Assembly: GCA_030789695.1 (NCBI GenBank)
Contig: CM061132.1
Span: 150,482,597-150,546,596, forward strand
Direction of reading: 5' to 3'
Source: Scilla litardierei
Taxonomy: Eukaryota > Streptophyta > Magnoliopsida > Asparagales > Asparagaceae
DNA length: 64,000 bases
Shown here one piece after another: positions 10,384-19,238 of this stretch; the stretch's first letter is position 1, and each line of letters opens with the position of its first letter. Made by a program: the position numbers and the translations under genes. Under the pieces are notes generated by a model. It ran no database searches. It was not told the origin of the DNA and was given only the letters and a program-made list of their open reading frames with translations.

Positions 10384-10686
10384 CAATTGGGATTTGCAAG
10401 AGATTGGATCTCAATTTGATAGGAAGCCCTAGAAATCCGAATTGGGTTGGAGTCGGATTTTTCGAAGTATCGGTTTGCAAGAGATTGGACTGATACTAGG
10501 ATTCCCGGTTGCAATTCTATACCGATACCCGTTTGCAAGAGATTGGACGGGTAGGAACTATCCTAATCTAGATCGTGGACCGAGTTTGCAAGAGATTGGG
10601 CTCGGTGCGCGATTGGACGATGATGTTGATCCTAATGCTAGCTTCCCTAGGGTAGGGTTTCCAAGAGATTGGACCTGACCCTAGGA
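10384..10686 (+). repeat. Five-hairpin array with a shared 16-nt loop in A leader
   Basis: Five copies of TTTGCAAGAGATTGGA (one base changed in copies 4 and 5), each between a different pair of complementary arms: AATTGGGA/TCTCAATT (loop 10393-10408), AGTATCGG/CTGATACT (10474-10489), TACCCG/CGGGTA (10532-10547), ACCGAG/CTCGGT (10585-10600) and CCTAGGGTAGGG/CCTGACCCTAGG (10658-10673). The matching array in the 3' LTR is 20396-20698. Confidence 0.85.
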
Positions 10687-11049
10687 TAGCTATAGACCGG
10701 CAACAGCGCGAGAGCGTGAGCTTGGTTCTACATTCAGTTGCAACTAGTTCATCCGAATTCTCATTCTAGCAATTTTGATACCGATGAACCACATTTATGA
10801 AGTACGGTGTGTAGCGGGGATTCCCCATTCCCTAGACGTTCTTTATTTGATTTGATATTTCGCACATTTGTCTGACGATTGTGACAGGATCGCCAAAGGC
10901 AAATTTCTCTTCTTAAATAGCCAGGTTGATCGGAGCAAGCACAGTCATTCGTCCTCCCTGTGTTCGATATCCCGCTCGCTGCTACACCGTGCACTTGCGG
11001 TAAAACTACAACCGTTCTTTTGGGTCACGTCCCGGAGCGATCAAGTTTT

Positions 11050-11067
11050 TGGCGCCGTTGCCGGGGA
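11050..11067 (+). other. Primer binding site of A (tRNA-Asp)
   Basis: TGGCGCCGTTGCCGGGGA is a perfect complement of the 3' end of plant tRNA-Asp(GTC), 6 bp after the LTR end. This primer is typical of the Athila group. Confidence 0.92.
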
Positions 11068-11184
11068 GGCGATTGCGTTTGATCTTACCATCCTAGCTAT
11101 TTCTTTCTTTTTATTTTTATTTCTTTTTTTACCTAACCCTTCCACGGTACTAATCATTTCTTTGAAACTCTGTTTTCCCTGTGC

Positions 11185-13956
11185 ATGTACTTGCGATCTA
11201 CGGCGGACCCAGAAGCCTTATTATTTGATCCCGAGATCGAACGTACCGCGCGGAGACTTAGAGCGGAAAAGAGACAAAATCCGGAAGGGAGGTATATGAC
11301 CAACCCGGAAACTCCTGAAGAATTGGCGGCAAGGATGGCGAGGATAATTTCTATTCGCGATAGGCTTCGGCCTAAGACCTCTTCTGCTACCTCGTCCATT
11401 GCCGTGCCGCAGTTGGCGGCTGACAAGAACTTCGAGCTAAAGACTGGATTGGTGGTTTTGATGCAACAAGACCCATTTCATGGGAACGCCCATGAGAACC
11501 CCCACTACCACATCCAATTATTCTTGTCGAAGTGCGCCACATTTCAGATACCGGGGGTCTCCATCGATGCTATCAGACTGCGTCTCTTCCCCTTCACGCT
11601 TAAGGACAAGGCACTCTATTGGTTAAGGACGCAGGCTGACGGAGTTTTCACCTCTTGGGACGAGTTGGCGAGTGCATTTATTGATAAGTTCTATCCGCCA
11701 TCCAAGACGGTGAAGATCCGGAGCGCTCTCATGTCCTTCAAGCAAGGACCCCAGGAGACGCTCTATGAAGCTTGGGAGCGTTTTAAGGATTTGCAGCATC
11801 AATGCCCGCACCACAGTATAGAAGATTGGGAGCTAGTTCATAGCTTCTACAACGGTCTCCAACCGGGGACCAAACAAATTATTGATGCCGCGGCGAATGG
11901 TGCTATCTTGTCAAAGACTCCCGAGGAAGCTACGGCCCTAATTGAGGAGATGGCCTCAAATAACCAACAATGGGGCGATGAGCGAGGACACTCTACGTCC
12001 TCCTTAAAGCCAACTAGCATCTACGAGGCAAAGGCCGTAGCGGAGCTTACGAGCAAGTTTGATTCTCTCCACAAGGTAGTGGAGAGATTGGAGAAGTTCA
12101 TCACGGAGCCCCAAGGGACCCCTTCCACCTCCGCGCCGACGAACCAAATGTGTGATTGGCAAGACCAATCTCAAGCCATGTACTCGGGAGGAGAGCAAGT
12201 AGAAGGATCCTTGGAGCAAGTACAATATGTTGCGGGGAACCAAGGATATTGGGCCAATCCGGCCACAAGAAATCATCCCGGATTCTCTTACGCCAACAAT
12301 GAAGGAGTTTTGAACCCGCCACAACAACCACCTCAACAAGCTCGACCACCACCACCCCAACAACAATACTATCCACCGAGGGGGCCTCCACAACAAAACT
12401 TTCAACCAAAGCAACAAGTTCCACCATATAGGCCTCCCGGATACAACCAAGGGTGGAGGAATCAAAATCAAAACCCTCCACAAGCTCCACAACGATCCGA
12501 GTTCGAAACTAGAGTGGAGGCGTTCATGGTCGAGCAAAATAAGGTAAATGCTAGCTTGAAGGCGGGGCAAGACTCTTTTAATACCGTTGTGGCTCAAATA
12601 TCGGAGCAATTGGCGTTGCTCAATCGGAACACTCAAAGATTGCCGGTGCAACCGGAGCAAAACCCACGGGGCAACACGGGCCACATCAATGCCGTAGTTG
12701 CCGTTACTACTAGAGGCGGGAAGGACACCACCCCCGCCATGATTCCTATTGAGGAGCCTGTGGAGGAAAGCTTGGAGCCAATTGAGCCGATAGTTGAAGT
12801 TGAAAAGGAGAAGGAGCCACAAGACAAAGAGAAATCTAGAGCGGAGCAATTGATTGAGGAAAGGCGCTTCATGCCACCGGTCCCATTCCCCCAAAGGCTC
12901 GCTAGAGCGAAAATGGAGAAAAGGCTAGCAAAATTTCTCGAGTACCTAAGAGGAGTTAGCCTTAACATTCCCTTCCTTGACGCCATCGTCGAGATCCCCA
13001 CGTATGCTAAATTTTTGAAGGACTTGATTTCGGGGAGGAAAAGGAAGGAGAAGATCATGCTAGCCGAGGAGGGCTCTTGGTTCACCAAGAGAGAGAAGGA
13101 GCCGGCAAAATTTAAAGATCAGGGGAGTTTTCGGATTCCTTGCACTTTGGGCGGCGTTCCTCTTCAAAAGGCGTTGGTTGATCTTGGGGCTAGTGTGAGC
13201 CTCATGCCTCTCTCCATGTTCTTAAGGCTAAACACCGGGACAAAGTTGAAACCCACCGACATGCGCATTCAATTGGCCGATGGACGGATAACAAGGCCGG
13301 TGGGGATTGCCGAAGACATACCGCTACAAGTCCCGGGGGGAATATGCTTGCCATGTGATTTCGTGATCATGGACGTTAAGGAGGAGGGAGACACTTCATT
13401 GATACTTGGACGCCCGTTCCTAGCCATCGCCGGAGTCATCGTCGACGTGCGCGAAGGTACCCTAACTTTAAATGTCGGAAACATCGAGGTGGAGCTCCAC
13501 ATTCCTAAGGCCATGAAGCACATGACTTATCATGAGGAACTTGACTACATGGACCTCCTTGATGAGGTGATTGAAGAGGCAATTCCTCACTCAATTGGCT
13601 CTCTTTTCGATGAAGATTTTGAGGAAGGCCCGGAATTAGGCCAAGATGAGAAGAAAAATGATTCCCCCGACCTCTCCGCTGAAGATGATGAAGGCGACGC
13701 TGATGTCGCAAGGATTCGAGAGCTCTGCAAGCTCTCGAAACTAAAGTCTCCAAAGAAAGCTCCGCCGGTACGGAAATTGGCATCACCGGTTAAGCCGTTG
13801 ACCGGAGCAAATGCTAGCTTGGGGGAGCCTCCCCCCAACACTATTCGAGACGAGAGACCACCGCGGGAGAACACTACGCCGCAACTTCCCAATCCAAGCG
13901 TTCTCCCCGGAAAGTTTGATGGGTGCATCTCATATGCACCAAACATCCCGCATTGA
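11185..13956 (+). CDS. Gag-protease polyprotein of element A, lacking RT/RH/IN
   Basis: 923 codons, open throughout. Residues ~85-300 are an Athila-type Gag capsid domain (PFHGNAHENPHYHI; LRLFPFTLKDKALYWL; ETLYEAWERFKDL; LIEEMA). A Pro/Gln-rich linker follows (~370-450). The retropepsin-like protease region spans ~640-770, with the active-site motif DLGAS at 666-670 and LILGRPFLA near 745. No zinc knuckle is visible. Gag would form cytoplasmic particles around element RNA and protease would cut the polyprotein. In Athila elements RT should follow protease. Here the ORF passes straight into a tail (LLDEVIEEAIPHSIG to SYAPNIPH at the stop) that in D follows integrase. The ATG lies 118 bp after the primer site. 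B has a 924-codon homologue. Confidence 0.9.
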   Translation: MYLRSTADPEALLFDPEIERTARRLRAEKRQNPEGRYMTNPETPEELAARMARIISIRDRLRPKTSSATSSIAVPQLAADKNFELKTGLVVLMQQDPFHGNAHENPHYHIQLFLSKCATFQIPGVSIDAIRLRLFPFTLKDKALYWLRTQADGVFTSWDELASAFIDKFYPPSKTVKIRSALMSFKQGPQETLYEAWERFKDLQHQCPHHSIEDWELVHSFYNGLQPGTKQIIDAAANGAILSKTPEEATALIEEMASNNQQWGDERGHSTSSLKPTSIYEAKAVAELTSKFDSLHKVVERLEKFITEPQGTPSTSAPTNQMCDWQDQSQAMYSGGEQVEGSLEQVQYVAGNQGYWANPATRNHPGFSYANNEGVLNPPQQPPQQARPPPPQQQYYPPRGPPQQNFQPKQQVPPYRPPGYNQGWRNQNQNPPQAPQRSEFETRVEAFMVEQNKVNASLKAGQDSFNTVVAQISEQLALLNRNTQRLPVQPEQNPRGNTGHINAVVAVTTRGGKDTTPAMIPIEEPVEESLEPIEPIVEVEKEKEPQDKEKSRAEQLIEERRFMPPVPFPQRLARAKMEKRLAKFLEYLRGVSLNIPFLDAIVEIPTYAKFLKDLISGRKRKEKIMLAEEGSWFTKREKEPAKFKDQGSFRIPCTLGGVPLQKALVDLGASVSLMPLSMFLRLNTGTKLKPTDMRIQLADGRITRPVGIAEDIPLQVPGGICLPCDFVIMDVKEEGDTSLILGRPFLAIAGVIVDVREGTLTLNVGNIEVELHIPKAMKHMTYHEELDYMDLLDEVIEEAIPHSIGSLFDEDFEEGPELGQDEKKNDSPDLSAEDDEGDADVARIRELCKLSKLKSPKKAPPVRKLASPVKPLTGANASLGEPPPNTIRDERPPRENTTPQLPNPSVLPGKFDGCISYAPNIPH

Positions 13957-13971
13957 TTGAAAATTATAGGG

Positions 13972-14019
13972 GGTCGAGCTCACGACCTTAAACGAGCGCT
14001 TGTCGGGAGGCAACCCGAC
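13972..14019 (+). other. Tandem hairpins after the Gag-Pro stop of A
   Basis: Two stems directly after the stop codon: GGTCG/CGACC (13972-13976 with 13983-13987, 6-nt loop) and GTCGGG/CCCGAC (14002-14007 with 14014-14019, 6-nt loop). They are conserved in B and C, and in D with compensating changes. They could affect translation of the downstream ORF or RNA stability; this is inference. Confidence 0.6.
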
Positions 14020-14283
14020 GGTTTTTGCTTTATTTTTACTTCTTCTTTATTTTCGTTTTAGAAATTTTTAGTGTTTTGAGTCGTTCGCCCAAAAAATTTT
14101 TGCTAACGGATCCTATTTTTCTTGACAGGAGAGGAGATAGGTAGATCCATCATGAGGAGGATGAACGAGTCGACGAGGAGCGCCCCAAGAAGGCGCTCGA
14201 CGCTTAGGAGGAAGATGAAATCGATTGGAGGAAGAAAGATGGAGTTTAGAGCCAAAACGAAGACAAACGGCAGAACACAAGGC

Positions 14284-14630
14284 TCACTCGGCCGAGTATA
14301 CTAGTCACTCGGTCGAGTACACAAGTTCGTCCGGCCGAGCCGCTCACGAACGAGGGAAGTCTGCTGTACCCAACTCTCTGTTTATTTTCCTGATTCCAAT
14401 ATAACTGCTACTCGGCCGAGTATATATATTCACTCGGCCGAGTAAAACGGATACCGTCCTAGGGCGAGTCTTGCCGAGTAGCTTGAGTCACTCGGCCGAA
14501 TGGACTTACTCCACTCGGCCGAGGCTGACAAAGCCACTCGGCCGAAGCGTAAGCGAGGAGAAATTTTCATTGATCCCGCTCGGCCGAGTGGCCTAGTCAC
14601 TCGGCCGAGTCGTAACTTTTATTATATAAG
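14284..14630 (+). promoter_or_regulatory. Candidate internal promoter for ORF2 of A: palindrome array plus TATA box
   Basis: About ten copies or near copies of CACTCGGCCGAGTG (14284-14611) are followed after 11 bp by TATATAAG (14623-14630). This repeats the arrangement of the LTR promoter, with the same motif upstream of a TATA box. B (43370-43716) and C (51187-51533, minus) keep both parts. It would drive an ORF2 transcript separate from the genomic RNA. Promoter activity is inferred. Confidence 0.6.
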
Positions 14631-14833
14631 GGCGAGGGGGGGGGCGCATTTTTCGAAATCGCAAAAATCCCCAAACGCCCGCGACCCTCCGTTTCCCTCG
14701 CCCGATAGCCCTCGCTCGCACATCACTCACCCGACCCACTCGCCCGCGCCGCCGCTCGGCCCGCCGCCGCCGGCCGACCACCGCCGCGACTCGCCCGAGT
14801 CGCCGCCGGCGGCAGCTGCTCCGGCCACCTCCG

Positions 14834-14996
14834 GTATCACTCCTATTGCCCGTTTTCTCCTCTTTTCGAGTATTTCTTGAGGATCCATGTGCTAAACGCC
14901 CCCCTAACCCAAATCAATTCCTAAATCTATCTATTATACCCCTAATGCTCCATACATTTTGATTATTACTCACTGATATCGCCTTTTCATGCGCAG
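14834..14996 (+). other. Putative 5' UTR intron upstream of ORF2 (A)
   Basis: Starts CCG|GTATCA and ends in a T-rich stretch with GCGCAG|GTTG. B has a matching candidate at 43919-44080 (CCG|GTACCC to GCGCAG|GTTG) of almost equal length (163 and 162 bp). C has the same 3' site. It lies between the candidate TATA box and the ORF2 ATG. Confidence 0.45.
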
Positions 14997-15177
14997 GTTG
15001 CTTATAGGAGCTTAGGGGAGCTCAGGGGAGCTTCTACGGGCTGATTCGGACTTCGCGGAGGCACTGACTTCGCACGCTTCCACTGCTTAGCACTCGCGGC
15101 ATGTCGGGGTACTCTCTTTCCATTATTTTTGCACACGCCACACTTTTCACGTTTTTCGGCGCGCGCTCGGGGCCGAT

Positions 15178-17298
15178 ATGCCGCCCCGGACACGGCCGCG
15201 TTCGACGAGAGCTTCCGCCAAGCGGAAGCGGTCGGACGAGCCCGGCCCCTCTCACGAGGTGGAGGACTCTCCTCCACCGTCCCCCACACACCCCGCACAC
15301 CCAGCACAGCCTGCAGGCCCTGCACACCTCGCGCAGCCTGCAGTGCACCCACAGCCCGCACAGCCTCTCCCTGCCGACCCACAGCCACCACCACCAGCTC
15401 CACTGGTCGAGCCGCTCGGGATTACGTTCCGAGACGATGCACACCGCGCCGTCTTCGACCGTATCTCCCAGCGCTCGATCGTACCCTCCAGGTTTGCACA
15501 CCTCGCTGACCTAGGACGCCTGGGGGTACTAGAGGGGATACTCACGTTGTACGACAACGTGGGTTGGCGCGACTTCCTTCAGGTGTCGGCGGACACGTTC
15601 ACCCGCCCGACACTCGAAGTTCTGAGTTCGATCGCCCGGACCGACGAGGGATGCTCGTTTCGGTTCATGGACCGAGAGTGCCAGGTCACTCTCGATATGA
15701 TGAGAGCATTCTTCTCGTGGCTCGATGTCCCCGGTGCCGATCGCGGTTACGGCCCCACCCATATCCCCCCACCTTCCTTCGACGCCGGTGCCTTCTGGGC
15801 CCGGATTACGGGCCACCACGCTGCCTTTGACCCTAGTAGGGCCAAGGCCTCGGCCATTGTCCACCCCTGCCTCCGCATAGCCCAGCACCTCATGGCGACC
15901 ACCTTTTTGGCCAGATATGAGCCGGGCACGATGTCTACGCCAGAGCTCTACATGCTCTATGCGATGACACATCCCAGAGCTCTATCTAGGGATGGAGACG
16001 AGCTTGTCCCCGCCGTCGTGATCGACATTGCGGCTTGGTTTTTAGACCGCATCATTGTATCGGTGGGCGCTCGCTCACCGATATGCTGCGGCAGTCTGAT
16101 CACCTTGCTTACCATGATGACCGGCGAGGACCTACCTGACGACTTGTGACAGGTCCCGGGCCCCACTTCTCTGTCGATAGACGTTATGGCCCGGATGAAG
16201 ATGCTTCGTCCGCATGGTGAGCGTCACTGGGTCTGGTTGCACGGCCCTTACGGTGCCGACTACATGATTCTCCCGAGCCCTGCTCGGACTCAGATTGCAC
16301 CAGCCCACGTCGACTGGCTCCCTGCGATGGATGTTCTCATCCCCGCTACCTACGTGCTCGAGGCCGAGGAGGCCGAGCAGGCCCACGCTGCCCACGCTGC
16401 CCAGGCTGCCCCCGCAGACCCTGCTGCACACCCTGCCGAGCCTGCTGCCGACCCTGTTGACCCAGTGGCCCCTCAGCCCATACCAGATCTTTCCGCTGCG
16501 CCTGACACCTCTGTCCCCACTTCTGTCAGTGTCACGAGTACCTCAGCTGAGCCCACTTCCACCACCTCCACCACTTCCGCGGCTGTCACCACTTCCACCA
16601 CCTCCGCACCCACTACCACCACTGGCCCTCTGTCTGCTGAGCCGATTTCCTCTGCCCCACCCGAGCGCCCGCCGACCGTAGTCGAGTGCGGAGAGCCCTC
16701 TGTCTCCACTGCCGCTGTATTTTCCGAGAGTGTCGTGGCGTCTGTCCACACTTCTGTGCCACTGACCTCTCTGGCCGCCTCGCTGCCACTTTTGCACACT
16801 TCTTTCGCTGCCACTGCCTCCACTTCTCACCAGCCGGTGTCCCGGCCTCACACTGAGGCCAGGCCCACATTTGCAGGCACGGCACCTTTTGTCCCCTTCC
16901 CTGCTGAGCCCGTTACATACTCTACTCGCGTACGCCAGCCTCGCCCTGCACAGCCTAGACCGGTGCGTCCCTCTGCACCACCCCCGCCCGACACTGTACT
17001 GCAGAGCATACGTGCTCTTGAGTTGGCGGTGAGTGGTCTTAGAGGTGACCTTAGGACCCTGTCCTCCACCGTCTCTGCGATGGCTGGACGCTTCGACCTG
17101 ATCCCTCAGATTCACTACTGCCTTACACAGGTCTTGGAGCGTCTCCCACGTGTACCCCCACCCACCCAGCAGGTTCCCGCCCACACTTCCACACACACCC
17201 GACCTGCCACCGCTTCCACACCCACCCCAGCTCAGCAGCACCCACCACCACCACCACCTCCGCCTCGGGACGGAGACGGTGCAGCGCCACCTTCTTAG
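15178..17298 (+). pseudogene. ORF2 of element A, one in-frame stop
   Basis: Same reading frame from the ATG at 15178 to 17298 (707 codons), with TGA at 16147-16149 where B has CGA. Layout follows intact B ORF2: basic KRKR motif near residue 15, Pro-rich N-terminus, a folded-looking region (GITFRDDAHRAVF; DEGCSFRFMDRECQVTLDMM; EPGTMSTPELYMLY), a Thr/Ser/Pro-rich linker and a C-terminal helical segment. The only visible lesion is a single C-to-T change at a CpG, so inactivation is recent. Function unknown. The position matches the ORF after pol in Athila elements, sometimes called env-like, but no membrane segment is seen. Confidence 0.75.
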
Positions 17299-19238
17299 GC
17301 ACCCTTGATGCCTTGGTTTATTCCTGCCGTTGTGCTGCCCGTTTCCGCTGGGTCCCGTTGCACTTTTGTCCACCCCCCCTCCCCTCACTTATTTTGGGAT
17401 TCTCATGTCGACCATCTTTATATATCTTTTTTGGGAGAGAGGGGGAGATTTTGGTGCCACTTATATATCTGTATCACTCCTATCTGTGCATGCATCATGT
17501 CTGCATCATATTTTCATTTCTTTATTTTTCTTTTTATTTTTATCATGCATGCATCCTCACCTGCCCCTCGCATTTCTTGTCTCTCGTGTGCCACACTTTG
17601 CACATTGAGGACACTGTGCCATTTAGCTTGGGGGAGTGAGTTCTCACGTTCTTTTTCGATTTGCCACCTTTATTTTCAGTTTTTCACACCATTTTTCCGC
17701 TTTTGCACTTATTTTTCATCATTTTTCTTTTATTTTGCCATGCATCACGTTTTCCTTATTTTCCTGTGTGCCGCATTGCATAGTTTTATTTTTCCTTTAT
17801 CTTTATTTCTTTTTCATCTCATGCTAGAGATGACTTTTCTGTGATGATGATGACGTTGGATTTAGCTTACTCTATATGCATGCTTTATTTGTCATGTCTT
17901 AGGTTTTATTTCTGATATCATATGCTATGACTTACCTTGCATTTAGAGATAGTGACCCACACTTTTGCCACATGAAAATGGATGAAATTTTATTATTATT
18001 AGCTGAGTCTGAATATTCATATGTATGCTATCACAGAAAACACACCAAGATTCACGCATTGAATGCTTATATCTGGAGTACTGATTTCTTTTCCTATATC
18101 ACTTCTATATGCATGAATTGTACACTTCACTTCAGGATGATTGAATGATGTTAGCTATGATAAATCTGTATTAGTTAGCTTTTTTGTGATCGAAACTGAG
18201 TAGATTAGATTACCCTGCTGAAGTTGTCGTGCATGTCTTATAGAGTGAACCGAGAGTTATATCTATTTCTTTCTCCACAAATCTTGAACATCATTTCTCT
18301 ACTTTTAAAATCATTGGTGAATCTCCCCTTAGTGATTCTATTATATGGCATTTCCCCCGCTATTAATTCCTAGCTCCAAATCTATTATTCTCTAAAAAAA
18401 GAGAATAAAAGAGAGAAGAATATTCTTGTATATCATTATCTCTCTTTGAGTTGGGATCATTGTGTATATATTCTCTAAAAAAAAGAATAAAAAATAAAAA
18501 AAGAGGGAAAATCCTCAATAAAAGATCCCATCTCACTTTCTTCCTTTCTTCTTTCTTCTTATTACATTTGGAGCTATATAAAAATGGGGATGTAAATATT
18601 TTTTTATGCCACCACGCTTATAGATAAGCTTGGGGGAGTGGATCCATTGATGTGTGAGAGAGTGACTACTAGACATTGCACGACAACCTAGGCTAAGTAA
18701 TATTCTATACTCGGTGAGATTATTTCCAGCCTTACGAAATCCAGAAATCTAAGCCTAGCGTTCATTTCATGAAATCCATACTTTTCTATTCTCTCTATTC
18801 TATAGTGTGATACTCTTATACTCCAGATAGAAAGCGTTCAATTGAAAAGTGTGTGATCTGTGATTTGTATACCGCTTTAAATGATTCAGACGATGTTAAT
18901 TTTAAAATTATTCCGTTTTTCATGATTATATCGTTGTTCGTGGGTTTTCTATTTCTATTTGCACTATTATACTATGATATCAAAATAAAATCCTTTGACA
19001 TGAGTTTTTCATTCGGTGCATGCTATATGAGTAAGTGAAACCCCCGTCCTGAGAAAATGATCTAGCATCCTACCTCTTCGCTTCTTTCTCTCTTCTTCAT
19101 TTTCGTTTCGTTTTCCATTCTTCTCCGTTTTTCATTTTCCATTTTTTCGTTTTTCGCCGTTTTCGTTTTCCGATTCCACCGGGTTCGCCTTTTACTTATC
19201 TTCCTCGAGGACGAGTAAGAGGCAAGCTTAGGGGATTT
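17299..19238 (+). other. 3' non-coding region of A with repeated polypurine-like motifs and the PPT
   Basis: About 1.9 kb, AT-rich, with no supported coding region. It contains AGCTTGGGGGAGTGAG at 17625-17640, AAGCTTGGGGGAGTG at 18626-18640 and the true polypurine tract AAGCTTAGGGGATTT at 19224-19238, which abuts the 3' LTR. B and C have the same three at the same spacing, and D has the first two. Confidence 0.8.

Larger units (their letters stand above)
9227..11043 (+). repeat. 5' LTR of A
   Basis: 1817 bp. In order: a U3 with a palindrome array (9521-9903), a TATA-like box CTATTTAAACC (9986-9996), a leader containing five conserved-loop hairpins (10384-10686) and a U5 end (TTGCGGTAAAACTACAACCG). 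Transcription would start near 10020, which puts the hairpins in the genomic RNA leader ahead of the primer site. Confidence 0.93.

Noticed and set aside
10384..10686. CRISPR-like array (constant repeat, variable spacers)
   Set aside because: The constant 16-mers are loops flanked by complementary arms, in a plant LTR; spacing is irregular and there are no cas genes.
12004..12894. 296-codon minus-strand ORF opposite Gag-Pro of A, with similar ones opposite B and C
   Set aside because: Antisense shadow of the conserved Gag-Pro frame, Leu/Arg-rich, with no recognisable domain.
16543..17388. 281-codon minus-strand ORF opposite ORF2 of A
   Set aside because: Antisense of the Thr/Ser/Pro-rich linker; low-complexity Gly/Ser/Arg product without family features.
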